DNA of 64,000 nt from Hybos culiciformis (taxonomy: Eukaryota > Arthropoda > Insecta > Diptera > Hybotidae), in the NCBI GenBank assembly GCA_964007475.1, contig OZ023273.1:52191257-52255256 (forward strand), given 5' to 3'. Both the position numbers and the translations under genes were made by a program. The notes under the pieces are model-generated. The model worked only from the letters and a program-made list of their open reading frames with translations. It was not told the DNA's origin and searched no databases. Below, piece by piece: positions 23,801-36,925 of the stretch; positions within the stretch are counted from its first letter, which is position 1; every line of letters begins with the position of its first letter.

Positions 23801-26800
23801 CTAAAATTGGGAAGACTTGAAAGCTTTTAAGGTTGAACTTTTTTTTTTTTTTTTTCAAATTCCTACTTTATGAGACATCTTTTATGAGACATCTATGGAT
23901 TTTGAAGACTGTGAAAAATCAACAATTTAATTTGTTTAATGTTGTTTTTATTTCTATTGACATTTAATATTATTGAACATGGTCTACTACAGGATTGAGA
24001 AAAGAATTTCTATGCTACAATACTTTTTAAAATCGGACTTCAATTCGCAAATCGAATCTGATTTATTGAAATTATAAATGTTTGAAAAAAAAAAGTAAAA
24101 AAAAAACCGTTTGCGTTAATAATTACTTTTTAATACTATACATTATACAATATACATCCTTTAAAATAAAATTGAAAAAAAAAACGAAATTTTATTGTTT
24201 GCAGAGATAAATGTTTTGAAGTTCTTCAACAATTATTTTTGGAATAATTATTAAAAATTTTTTTTCTTTGAGTAAGTTATAAAAAAAAAAAACCGTTTTC
24301 TTGAAAATTGTACAAAAATTGCCCGCCGGGCCTTATGAGTTATTAAAAATCTTTATTTATTGTCAACCCTTACTGTAATTAGCATGCTTTAACAAAAATC
24401 AAATAAGGTTTTTTGTTTTGATTCTTTGTAAACAATTATTTTTTTTTCTTCATTGCCAATATGGATGTTATACATAGTACATTTATTATGTTTATATTTA
24501 TACATTAAACAATCTAAAGCTACTTTAATTTTTTACTTTATTTTTTTTGGGTGAAAATTGAGACAAAATAAGATTTTCTTGAAATAAATAAGAAACTGTT
24601 TTTATGTACACTTTATTCAGAAAATAAAAATTATCAAATTTTTTATATTTTTTTTTGTTTTTTGTATTTGTTCTTTGTTTAATAAACACGTAAAAAATAT
24701 TATTATTATTTTTTTTTTTACTCTTATAAACTTTTACCTTCGACTTAAGGTTCATTTAATTTTGTAAACAAACATTTTTTTTTTTTTTTAAATTTTTTAT
24801 TTCATTTCAGTACCAAGATCTTTTCTTGTTTTTGTAATGGTCGATAATAATGTAAAATAAGTTTTGTTACATCTTATTGTTCAATGTGTTAAATAAAAAC
24901 AATGATAAAAAATATAAAATTTCTCTGATGAGTATTGGAAAATTTATTTTTTTAATTTTTTTCAGAAAAAGAATTTTTGAAGTTACCATGTTAACATATT
25001 TTCTGTCCCTTAGTTACTTATCTCCTTATACTTAAATTTATATACATTTATAAAAAAAAAAAAAAATTAACGCCATTGTTTGGACTTGGAAAAAGAATTT
25101 TTATGAAATAAATGTACTATAATAATAATACATGTATACAATAGAATTACATTATATAGTATATACAATACTATAGTACATTCTTTCAGTACTTAAGTTT
25201 CTTATTTTTAGAAAACCTAAAATTATTAAGAAAAATCCGCAAAAAAAAGGAAAAAAAAAAAATTAAAAATTCTACATGGTACGTCTGTTCAGCTGATTTT
25301 ACATTTGTTATTATTGTTCATAAATAAGATTGAAAAGGATTTCTTTTCTTATTATATATAGTTTAATATCAAATATAAATGGAAATGGAAATGTAAAAAT
25401 AATAAAATGAAAATAAAATACATATAAAAAGAATTATCTCTGAATATAAAAGGATACATATGTGGCTAAGCCATTCACGCTATCTTTCAAGAATTGTTTT
25501 TCAACTAAAGATATGTACTACTTTATACATACATACTTATAGTATTAATATAATAAATAATAAGTAGTAAATTTTTTTTTTTCAAAAATTTTTGTTTAAT
25601 TAATTTTATCAGATGTTCATGCAGAATATTTCTATATTATCTTTAATTAAAAATTAAATTAAAATTTGTTTAATGAATGGAAATAGCTTCTTTAATAATC
25701 TTTGACCAAAAATTTGATAGAATAATTAGTGAGATAATCCAACCTTAAGATTATTTCAATTAATTTTCTTTTTTTCAAAGTTTTCAATTTCATATTGTGT
25801 ACATTTAAAAATTAAATGATTTTTTAATTATTTTTATAGTTAACATATATTATGTATATTTATTTTGTTAATTTCAGGTGGTATAGTTTTTAATTTTATA
25901 TTCATTTAAATTTATATTTCCATTTGTTGTATTATTATATTATGTTTACTAAAAAACACTATTGAACCAAAAAAAAAATTAATTCATCTTGTTATATGCA
26001 TGTATGTTTTATTAATTTACAACTTACAATTATTATGTTTTTTTTTTATAATTTTTAATTTTTTTTTTTGTTTGTTTATCTAATTCGCATAATTATATTA
26101 TATTCTGTTTTTTAAAATCGATTTTCATTTTTCTAAATTATAACCTACTTATAATTAAAGGAAATTTTATTTGCTAAAGATAATTTCGAGATTTTAAAAT
26201 TTAATTATATATTTGCATTAACCTCTCAAAATTTGGAACTTCAAATAAAAAAAATTTGAATTAATAGTATTGCTTGAAAACAAAAAAAAAAATATTCAGC
26301 GAGTTATTGTGCATGAAGATAATCTTTAAATATCATAAAATACCAAAATAAAATTATTTGATATTTTATGATGAGTGCAAAATTTTGAGTGGCCTAATCT
26401 TTAAAGTTATATAATTTAAAAATTTTAAATTTATTATTTCCAAAAAAAAATTATTGAGTTGTATGGTAATTTTTTTTAATATTTAATTTTTTTACACTTT
26501 TTTTTTATTAAATTTTCTGTATTCAGCAATTTCGATCATTTATTTTTACCTGTACATTATAAACTTCATAGTAGCGCACATATTTAACTCAACTTTTATT
26601 TAATAAGATTGGATCCGTATAATTCATATTAGGAGTTTTATAAATTTATAGTATTAGTTTTTTATTCAAATAGACATCTGGGCTCACAGTTATCTATTTG
26701 AGTAAAATTACTTAAAGGCTTATTTTCATAATTGTCATAATAATCTTAATTTATAAATGTATAAATAATGTATGTTTGAATAATGCTCTCAAAATAAATT

Positions 26801-29800
26801 TATTTACTGGTCTGTTTTGATTAATTTTTTTGTGTTTCACTTTATCTTTGATTTAATTTTTATACTTTAAATTTTAATTTGAGACCATCATGAAAAAAAA
26901 AACTTGTCACTTTATAGAATCTAAATTTGTTTTGTTTTATAGTTTTGCAGCAAAATAAATAATTAAATTGATTTGAATGCACTGTATCTTATTAGTCTCA
27001 ACTCAATTGAATTCATTAAATTTGAAATATTCGAAAAAAAAAATGTGTTTATATATAATAATTCATTTGATTTTGGTACAGATCTTGATATAATTTGATT
27101 ATTTATTTTTGAAGTTATACTTCTTTAGCGAGGTATTGTTTTAAAATTTATGTGACGATAAGGGAAAAATAATTCAACAGATGCAAACAGAAAAGCGGTG
27201 ATGTAGCATGTAGGTATTAACCAAAATAATAGCGATACTACACACCAAAATAATAGCGTTGTAATGAAAGTAGAAAAAATGTGGTAAAAAAATTATTACG
27301 AAATTAAAAAAAACATTAGTGAATAAAAAGGGAAATTTTATTCAAATTAAAATTTGATGAAATTATTTTAAAATATTACACATAAACAACCACTTGGTAA
27401 ATGATGTTTGATGTTCTTGATTTTTGAATTTGTTATTCAAAAGTACTAATTTAGCCCAAAAAATGTTTTCCTTTCGTCTAGAGACCCACTCTAGTTTCTC
27501 AGGTTTGAATTAAAGCATTAAATATGATTATTTTCAAAACATGAATAAATTGAAATTTTCTCTATAAATCTTCGATTGCTATTATATAATTTCAAATATT
27601 GGAATTTAGATTTGGATCGAATGTTACCATATAAATTCAAATACTGGAATTTAGAATAGATTGTTATTATTAGAATAATCGTTTGCACACAGACACAGCT
27701 ACCTAAATTTACTAGGTTTTCTGATAATATATGTATAAACAAAAGCAAAAATTTATTAATGATATTAATTTATTAATGATATTAATGAAAAACATAGACT
27801 ATTTGATTCAACTACATACTCGAATTATAGAATTTAAGATTCAAACCGATGTGATGATTTATTTAATTCTAACCAGAATTATGAACCACTAATCTACTAA
27901 TCCTTAAAAAATAGAAATTCAGGAAAGACAAATTTGTTATCGAATATATTTATTGCATTCCAATTTCGTGCATTTAAAATTTTTCGAATAATTTATTTTT
28001 GATTTGAATAATTATAGTTAGGTATCAATGATGTTTATAATGTTCACATTTTGCATAACTATATTTGTTTACGCTTTAAAGAGCTTTTCATTTGAGAAAA
28101 AAATATTATTAAAACTGTGTTTGACAAATTTGTGGTAAACCATATTGTTTTACGGCACCAAAAGGTCATTTTATTTATGTACGAATGCCATGTACGTATA
28201 CATATATGTTTATATTTACGAACCACTAATATGTTATGTTTATTAAATTTATTGAATAGTCCCGTGTTGTATTATTCTTAATCAATGAAAAATGCGAAAA
28301 GAATCTTATTTATCAATACAAATAAATACATGTATGATATATACAAGTTTTCATATCATAATATACATATGTGCGTTGATTTTATTCCAAGGTACTTTGA
28401 ATGTTCCCAGAATAAGAAGTTTTAATGAAATTAATATTTCTGCAAAGGGCTTATGAGATTGTCCTCTAAGTATAATGTTGAAAAACAATTTTTATATTTT
28501 TTTATTTTTGTGGAAATCCAGGATATGTTTAAGGATTATTTACCCATGTTATACAGACATGAAATATAATTTTAATTAAAATATTGTTCCCTCATTATCT
28601 AAATTATATAGTAGGGTCAAAAAAATATTCACTGTCTATTTCTTATTCAACTCATTGACTTTTTTTTATATGCGAATGAATAGCTTAACATAGGTAATAT
28701 GTATGCCTGACGTATGTACATATATATCTCTATTACGTATCTTAATATTAATTTAGAAATACAATAAATAATGTATGTTACATTATGGAGATTATATAAG
28801 TTTTCTATAAATATGTATGTAAAAAAAAAAAACAATATGATATAAGGAAAAGTTTCCCTATATATATTTTTATTTAAAGGTTTTTTTTTTTTATTTTTTT
28901 CATTACGTTGATTAAGACTAATTAAATTAAATTAAAGGTAAATAAGAATTGATTTTGAAACAAAATGAAAAATTATGTTGACGAAAAATAAATATAAGCC
29001 ACCATCACCGTATTGTTGTTATTTGTGTACCCATGTAGTGTGAACGTATTTTATATATTCTGTTAATTTGTAATAATTAAAAAAAAAATTTGTTTTTAAA
29101 AGATAAATAAATAAATGAATTCTTTTTTCACATATAATAATCTTGAAAATTACTACGAGTATTATTAAAATTATTTTAGTTTTGAACGTATGAATTACTT
29201 TTGAAAAATGTTTAACTATCCTTTTACACAGAACTAAACCTTCAATTCTGAATCGAAGAAATTTAATGAAATTGTTATTTTTACTGGAAAATTATTTCGG
29301 ATTTTTCATCGTGTTTTTGTTTTATAAGCTGTATTTTAAAGATAATTATAATAAAAAATTCCATCAAGTTTTTCGATATTTGAATAGTCAATTGTCGTAT
29401 TTTGTTGTTACATACGAATTATTTGATATTGAATGTAAGTAATTTTAATATAATTTATGTTTTATAATTTATCATAAGTAAAAATAACTATATTATACTT
29501 ATACTTTTAAAAGTCTTTCTAAAGTGTATTGTTTTACATTTTTACATTGTTTATTTTCTACGAATAATATTTTCCTTTAATTCACTCAATCTTTTCAATT
29601 ATCTTCGCACTTAATATATAACTTTGAATGTTGTATCTTGAAAATACACATAATAACGTTTTAAGATAAATTAAATTGGAATGTTATGTAAATAAGCAAT
29701 TTAATTGTTTACGACAAGTTTCACAATAATTATTAAAATAAAGTAACAGTATAAAAAATAATAGTATGTAAATACATATTATATTTTGTTCATCATTTAT

Positions 29801-29889
29801 AACAAAATACAACTATGTGTATTATAATATACGAATGTACGTATCTATATGTATTATTTCGTGCGAAAATTTTCATAAATAATCTAAAG
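20874..29889. other. Nine kilobases of AT-rich sequence with no recognisable gene
   Basis: Dominated by poly-A/poly-T tracts (for example around 22970, 23345, 23845 and 24775). Minor repeats: two CCAAAATAATAGCG words about 30 bases apart at 27221-27260; a duplicated CAAATAYTGGAATTTAGA segment at about 27590-27660; and a tandem TTTATTAATGATATTAA at 27750-27787. Minus-strand frames at 24525-24755, 27518-27748 and 28647-28835 are low-complexity and not called. It could be intergenic or a long intron. Confidence 0.5.
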
Positions 29890-30144
29890 CAGTATTTCTC
29901 AAACTAGAAGGAGCGGCTCTTTTGGGAGCCGTGAACATCTTGAGAAGGAACCGCGAAAAGTTTCCCAAAAAATTGGAATTATAACCACCTATTAATTATA
30001 AGAATACCATTTACATATAAACATTGAAATATAGATATTAAACATCAGATTAGTCAGGTTTAGAACTTTGTGTAAAACGACATCGAAAATATTAATTATC
30101 ACAAATAAAAGGTTCTTGAGTATAATTAACTTTGAGAAAGACTG
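29890..30144. mobile_element. Possible degraded hAT-like element
   Basis: Left end CAGTATTTCTCAAACT and reverse complement of the right end CAGTCTTTCTCAAAGT form a 16-bp imperfect inverted repeat of hAT style. A GC-rich patch follows the left end (GGAGCGGCTC, GGGAGCCG). The 8-base flanks do not match each other, so either the duplication has decayed or the right boundary is wrong. Confidence 0.4.
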
Positions 30145-33043
30145 TGTATTAAAAAAAGAAACATCAAGCTTTTTCAACCGTAGCTTGCTTTGGAGCAAAA
30201 TTTATAAAATAAAGTTCGAATCATTTTGGTTTTAAAACTTTATATTATTTAAAAAATAGTTTATTTTTGGAGAGCACAATGTTCACAAATTCGTGAATAA
30301 ATATTTACAAAAAAAAATTATTCTATTAACTTAATTCAATAACTAAAAGTCAGAATATTTTTTAATAATTCTCTAAAAAATAAAAAGTACATAAAGTACG
30401 TAAAGAATGATATATTTTTATAATTCCTTTTTTGATATTTATGAACCATGAATATTGGCAATTATGTTTTTATTTTAAAGATTTATTATTAATATAGAGA
30501 AATAATTTCATTTACAGATCGTAGTAGATATTTAGTACAAATTCTTGTGTCCTGGAGAGAAATACCCAATACACCTAATAAACAAATAAACTAATCAATT
30601 ATTGATAATAATAATTTGGCTCTGATAATGAATAGAAATGTTCACAAAACTATACGTTTATTAAACTGATGTTTAATTTTTAGGTAATATCAAATCATAA
30701 TAAATTATAAGTTATTTTGGTATTACTACATATATGAATTTTAAATACGTCACATAAAAATATACAACTTAACCTCATAAAGTAATAAGCTCACAAAAAT
30801 AGTTCAAGTTATAAAATTAAAGAGAACAGAATATATGTATTTTAAATTCGAGAAATTTAAATTAAAATTTTATTCAAGATATAGCTTTATATGAAGGTAG
30901 CACCATATTTTCGTTGTTTTTATATAATTAGTTGTTTTCATAACTATAATAAGTAATTAATATTTATGACATGTATAATACTATATGTACGAACTACATA
31001 ATAATAATAAGTGCTTTATGGAAAAAAAAACTTTTTTTGAATATAAAATGTTTGATATTAGAGTACAGTTAGTTGCAGTTTAATAAAGTGTAAATAGAAT
31101 TTCCGATTTTTTTTGTTCCTTTATTGATGAAAATGAAATAACATGGAAAATTTTTCCTATCCATTTTCCTACAGATTTTGATTGTCTTGTATATATTTAA
31201 AAAAATGTATTTCAACTGATGAATTATATTGTTATTATAATATACTATTATTTAAATGTATAATTTTGAAAGAGCTGTTTTTTAATTGTAATTGTTGTAG
31301 ATAAAACAAATCAAAAAGAAAAAAAAATTAAAGTTGCAATAATTATAATAAATAATTAAATTTGTCATCTAAAAAACATAAAAGTATCTACATTATATTA
31401 TAATATTAATTAAAAATTTTATTTCTATTATTTTATGTTAAAAAATGACAAAACAAGACAAACAATTTTTGTTTACTAAATTAATGGACGAAATTAAACT
31501 TATATAGTTTTCTTTTTCTTTAAATTATTACGTATTTGTGAAAATTACTATCATGATATAACAGTTTGTTAAAAAAAAAAAATTAATTTAACACATTAGT
31601 TAAACTTTATTTATGTTTTAATATGAGTATATAAGTTTTATAATTCTATATGCATATACTCGTACATATAGAAAATATACATTGATAATATTGATATATT
31701 ATTTAAATGTTAAATTATTCCTAGCTCTTATAAGTTATCTTATACTTTATAATACATACTTAATTCCATATCTATTTTTTTTTAATTTAATGTTTAAATA
31801 TAAATTATATGGTTTTTATACATGAACAAATGTTATAAACCTAAATACATATTTCTAATACAATAATAATTAGATATTAATCTGCTTTTTCTATATTTAA
31901 ATTTTTATGATTAAATGTTTTAACTAATAAAGTTGTTTTATTTATTTATTTTTTTTTTAATTATCTTAGCGAAACCTTAAAAATTCTTAAAGTTTAACAA
32001 TATTCGAAATTCTTATCTTATAATCTGTGTTATCAGCTTTTAATTCTATATAGGAATCCTAGATTTGAATTTAATATAAATTTATATTATATAATAAATT
32101 TTTTATTTCATTTTATTATTATAAACTAGATAAAAAAAAAAACTATGAAGACTTGAACAAAAGAGGAAAAGAGTGAAATTATATTATAATCAATTGAAAT
32201 TAAATATTTAATTCAATTTGTTTTTTTTTTTTTTTTATTTGTTTTTATTTATTTTTTTTTATCAACAATAGTGGAAGACTCCCGCATACTTAATAGTTTA
32301 GATTTTATAAATATATAAATTTTATTTGTTTTTATTATTATAGCTTTTAGTTTTATTTTTTTATTTTATTTTTTTTTTTGATATTTATATTATTTTAATC
32401 ATTGAAATAGGAAGTTCGTAGAAGATGTTGATAGTATTAAATTGTAATAAAATTCTGATTATTAGGTTCAAGAGTAATTAAATCAGTATATAGACTATGA
32501 TGTAGGTAGAAAAAGGCAGTGTAGGAAATTTGAAGTATAAATGTATATTTTACAGAAATGAAAAGAAATATATAGGTAATATCTATATTATTTTTTATTT
32601 TAATAAAGTAATAAAAAAAAAGCAATTGAAATTGTAAGTGTTTTGAGAGCAATTTCGCAAAAATAAAACTTAAATTTACTTTATGTAATAGGTATATTTG
32701 TTAAATAATTTTTGTTTTTTGAAATTAAGTGAAGTGTCATTTTAATTTTTTTAGAAATTATTAATTAGAAAAAGGTTGATTGTGTTGGATCAAGTTGGAG
32801 ATTCTAATACAGAATTTCTCTTACAGAAAAAAAAAATTGATCTTTTGCATATAATGGATGATTATTTAAAATTACATATACATATTCTTTAAAATCCTGA
32901 GTCATATATTGTATATGTGTGTACATGTGGCGAATTAAGAGACATTGAAAGAAAATCTTAGTGCACCATTTCCTGACACTAAAATATCACAAAAAACACA
33001 CTTAATTGAAGTAATTGTGGTGTTGTAAAGAATAGGGAATTGG
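30145..33043. other. AT-rich stretch without a recognisable gene
   Basis: Poly-T rich (32220-32380) with scattered ATATA runs. The minus-strand open frame at 32437-32652 is hydrophobic low-complexity sequence with no family signature and is not called. Confidence 0.5.
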
Positions 33044-33975
33044 TAGGGGAGAGGCTTGCAGGTTGCCACTGCTTGCAGGTTGCCACCACTGATGTATTTT
33101 GACATTCTAGCAGTCTCACAAACTAAACTTCAAGTGACATCGACGTCAAAAGAACAGTTGTCACTTTTAATCTACTTTTGGAGCGGACAGACGCAATAAC
33201 ACAGTGTTTACTGAGCAAAGTATGAATTATTATTTTCAAAAACTTTAAAAATTAAAAATTGTGTTTTTGTCCTGTGCTCGTAAAGTGAACTTTTTTTTTA
33301 GAAATTCAAGATAAATATTTAGGTTGTGTTGCTTTTTCATTCAATTAACATATTCCAAAAAAAATTAAAAATATATTATGAATTGGCAATTTTTTTTAAA
33401 TGGATTATACAAAATTGCGTCATAATGCAGGTTGCCACCTTTATTGGCTTGCAGGTTGCCACCTTGATGAAAGCACTGATGACTGTATGATTTGTTTGAA
33501 GAAAATGTCGGAAGTAGACACAACTGTATTATGTGCCACAAATGCACAAGAGCCGTTCACGCGAAATGTGTTTCAGTGTTTAAACTTGACCGAATTCTGA
33601 TTTCGATGAAGATTTGGAATGATTCCATACCATATTGCAATTTTATTTTTTATGTCAATTTTCAGTCATTTCTTTATGTTTACAGCCACTGGGTGCAAGT
33701 GAAATTCAATAAATTTGAATACATTTCTAAATGAGACATTTTTCAGTTTCAGTTTTTCAACATGTTCAGCAATTTTCCAAAGGGTTCTATTTTAGATACT
33801 TTTGAAAGTTTGCTACAGAATTTTTATTTTTTGAGACTTAAAATGATTTCTTGGCCAGGATTGTAGCTTTTTACTTCCTCTTTCCAACGCATATACTTTT
33901 TGTACAATACGTTAATTTTTTGACTAGATATGATAAAAAAAGCTATGGGGTGGCAACCTGCAAGCCTCTCCCCTA
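33044..33975 (+). mobile_element. 932-bp TA-flanked DNA transposon with 24-bp perfect inverted ends
   Basis: GGGGAGAGGCTTGCAGG... at 33046-33069 is exactly repeated in inverse orientation at 33950-33973, and each end is bordered by TA (33044-33045 and 33974-33975), as expected of Tc1/mariner-type insertion. The TIR inner part, GCTTGCAGGTTGCCAC, recurs directly at 33071-33086 and again inside near 33427-33470. The element carries a PHD-like zinc-finger fragment but no DDE transposase that I can see, so it is non-autonomous. Confidence 0.85.
33400..33600 (+). pseudogene. Frameshifted PHD-like zinc-finger fragment inside the TA-flanked transposon
   Basis: Frame 1 from ATG 33400 contains DDCMICLKKMSEVDTTVLC, the first half of a Cys-rich finger, then loses similarity. 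The next part is found in the overlapping frame opening at 33492, which reads MCHKCTRAVHAKC. Together these give the C-x2-C ... C-x2-C ... H-x2-C spacing of a PHD finger, the break lying near 33530. This implies a small indel, or an assembly error, in a once-intact finger. The upstream repeats GCHL...AGCHL are translations of the element's own GCAGGTTGCCACC repeat. Whether the finger belongs to the transposon or is a captured host piece cannot be told from one copy. Confidence 0.5.
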
Positions 33976-34959
33976 TTTATAAAAACCGTATTTAACAAAA
34001 TATACATTATGTAACATATATATAAATAAAATTATGTATTTAGATATTGCACAGAATTAGTTTTTTTCTTGATTTTTGCAAATAAATTATTATGATCTTT
34101 TTTTTATATTATTCACCCATTTTTCTTTGAACCCAATATCCATAATTTTTTTCAATAAATCCGACATTATTTTTAGAGTGCAAGTTTTTTTTTTAATACT
34201 ATAATTTTCTTACTTTATCTGATTTTTAAAGTTCCTTGTAGGTTTTGTTAAAAAAAAATTTTTTTTTTGTGAATGTTACTTAAATTATGTAATACATATG
34301 AGTTTAAAAGTTTTAATTAATTAAAAAAATTTAATTTAAAGAGTATTTAGACAATTTTTTTCTAGTCATTGGTCGATGTTTGCTAAGTTTTTATCTTTTT
34401 AACTACCTATGTGTGAACTTGTGCAAATATATAGTTGCGTCATTATTACACACATATGTACATATATTTAGAATATATTTTTTGAATAGTATCATAAGGA
34501 TTAATCGAAAATATACCAAAGGTACAAAATTAATTCGAACTATAAGTATTAGGCACAAATTTTAAGTCAAGTTTTACTGTGCTAAAATAGAAAATTAGAA
34601 TAAAATTAGATTTTGTCATTTTTATTTTAAAGAAAAAAAAGGATATCAATACTGTGAAAATGTATTTAACAAATATACTTGAATGCACACAAGATTTTAT
34701 TTAAAAGTATCGTCGTATAACGTTAGAAATCAAATTTTTAATAAAATTTTTAAAATGTTTACACTTTATTGGATTAGTTTTAGAATAGATTTCGTGACTT
34801 GTGTTGTGATTACCTATTTATGTACATTTATTCAGCATCAAATTAATTTTTAATTACAGTTTAACTTTGTAAGCTTTATTTAAAAACTTTCTATTCCAAC
34901 ACAGGGTTTGAAATAGCACTACAATGTAATTGGATATTGAATTCACTGAGTAACTAATG
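33976..34959. other. AT-rich spacer between two DNA elements
   Basis: No gene seen. The short open frame at 34380-34565 (+) shows no family features. Confidence 0.5.
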
Positions 34960-34967
34960 GTATAGAT

Positions 34968-35637
34968 CAGGGGTGTCAACTAAATTTTCTATAAGATCTA
35001 CTTCGAGCAGTAAAAATCATCTGCGATCTACTTTTTCTAAAAGTAGGAGTAAGAGGAGAAGGCAATATTTATTGTGTTCGTCTGTTAAATTAGTTCGGTA
35101 TTTCGATTTTATTATTTTCATTTGTGAAAATGCTCATTCGCACAAATATGTCGAACCGAAACAGGCGTTTAAATTTTCAGCAAAATTTTTTACATTCGGA
35201 TATTTATCTTCTGCTAAATATTTCCAGAATTTATAAGGATAAATATCATTTTGTAAAGTTATAATTTCTGGTTCAAGTGTAATATTATCCATATCAAAAA
35301 TAGTTGAAAGGTTTTTGCTTTAATATTGCTATCAAATGGAAAACTCATAATAAAACCACATTATCAAGTTTTTTAAAATCTTCGAAACGGTTACCGAATC
35401 CTTCAATAAAGTTCTTAATTTCTTTGATATATTTATTTTCATCATAATTAGTAGAAGCAGAACTTTTTAATTGCGCCAACATGTTTGGAAAATTAGATAA
35501 ATTTTTTTGATTCTTGAAATTGAAAATTGTAATTTGAAAGGAAATAAATATCTAAAATATGAATATTTATTGGCGATCGACCTAAAATCATTACGCGATC
35601 GACCGGTAGATCGCGATCGACGCTATTGACACCTCTG
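34968..35637 (-). mobile_element. hAT element with transposase remnants; target duplication GTATAGAT
   Basis: Starts CAGGGGTGTCAA and ends TTGACACCTCTG, a 12-bp inverted repeat with one mismatch. Both flanks carry GTATAGAT (34960-34967 and 35638-35645). The 670-bp interior encodes broken hAT transposase on the minus strand. The GATCGAC-rich right subterminal region (35574-35625) contains short CGATCG palindromes. Confidence 0.92.
35345..35494 (-). pseudogene. hAT transposase fragment (GTF2IRD2/ZBED-like)
   Basis: The minus-strand frame includes FPNMLAQLKSS and, further on, IKEIKNFIEGFGNRFEDFKKL before a TGA at 35345-35347. A phrase of the FxxRFxDFKKL type is characteristic of GTF2IRD2/ZBED5-like hAT transposases just ahead of the C-terminal dimerisation region. 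Beyond the stop, further pieces can be read in shifted frames (STYLCE-like near 35160), showing several breaks. Not functional. Confidence 0.65.
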
Positions 35638-35645
35638 GTATAGAT

Positions 35646-36633
35646 TAATTTGGCAAATAGTTTTCCTTAATTTCGCTATCAAATGAAAAATATTAAATCT
35701 GCAGACCTCTAAACCTAACAGTTATTTTTTCCGAACCCAATTAAAATTAGACTAATTTGTAGAAATTGAACTAAGATGACCACAGATATTACGAAATTAT
35801 TTGTATTAATATTATCGAATTACATAAACGTTACGATGAGATGAGAAACAGTTGTTCTTGTCGAATGACTGACAGTCACCGGATAATAATATGTATTTTT
35901 ATTTTATAATGAAAATGCCGTCTTATATTTCAATACAATTTTTTTTTTAAATTTTTTATTGAGAGACTTTTGAGTAATAATTTTTAAATTCATTTATTCA
36001 TTGCAATTTGCCTCTAGCTTTTATTTGGTGGTATCTACCGTATGATTGAAGAAATTTTATTTTTCAACTAAGTAAAATGTAATATAAAATGAAAAAAAAA
36101 GAAAATTAAGTAAGTAAGTATATGGTTTAGGATTTATAATTTTATTATATTTGATTACTTGATAAGATGTGATCTAATAATAAAAAGTTTGTACAAAACT
36201 TTTTCTACTGCAAGATGAAAGCCCTTGAGCAAATATATTTAAAAATATATTTTATTTTTTGTTTTTGATTCTTTAAGGATAAAATATGTATATTTTATTA
36301 CTTAGATATGACCTAAATATAAGAAATTTTAATACGTGTAGATGGGGAGTATTATTTTATTAAGAAAAATTCAAAGATATAAAATGATGATAGATACGAC
36401 TTTATTTTCTAACTTAATTTATATACTATATGTATGTATATGTAGATTGTCATATTTTGTAAAAAAACCGCAACAACAATTTTCCATATCATAAAATTAA
36501 AGTATCTACATATTTCCACTTTAAAATTTTCAATTTTTGGAATGATTTGACCACGAATAATAAAAAGTGCAAACAATTTGGAAGCTTGAAGGTGTCAATA
36601 AATAGTCTTTATCTACAACATAATAATGGCTCC
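35646..36633. other. AT-rich spacer without a gene
   Basis: No coding or RNA gene seen between the hAT element and the foldback element that follows. Confidence 0.5.
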
Positions 36634-36925
36634 ATGAATTTTGACCGCATGAATAATGACCGCGACTGGCGGTCAAAATTCATTTTGAAAATGAATTTTG
36701 TCCGCGACTCAATTTATAAAAAAAATGTTTTTTGACCGCGAAAAAATTTGCGGACAAAATTCATTTTCTAAATGAATTTTGGCCGCGACTCAATTTGTAA
36801 AAAAAAATTAATTTTGACCGCGCGGAGAAAAGACATTTTGTTGCGCGAATAAAATTCATTTTGAAAATGAATTTTGCCCGCCCATACAAATTTCCGCGGT
36901 CAAAGTTCATGCGGTCAAAATTCAG
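36634..36925. repeat. Foldback element B built from TGAATTTTGACCGCG units
   Basis: About a dozen copies of GAATTTTGNCCGC occur in both orientations between 36634 and 36925. The outer ends are inverted: ATGAATTTTGACCGCATGAA on the left, and CTGAATTTTGACCGCATGAA as reverse complement of the right end. Three hairpins share the stem AAAATTCATTTT (about 36675, 36757 and 36852). Short open frames across it are just the repeat in translation. The plan is the same as element A at 20680-20873 with four bases of the unit changed. It is probably a non-autonomous DNA element or foldback transposon. Confidence 0.8.

Noticed and set aside
27221..27260. Two CCAAAATAATAGCG words, possibly a mariner end
   Set aside because: No inverted partner was found within several hundred bases.
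34973..35236. + strand open frame of 87 codons with Ser/Arg/Lys start
   Set aside because: It lies antisense to hAT transposase remnants inside a bounded hAT element.
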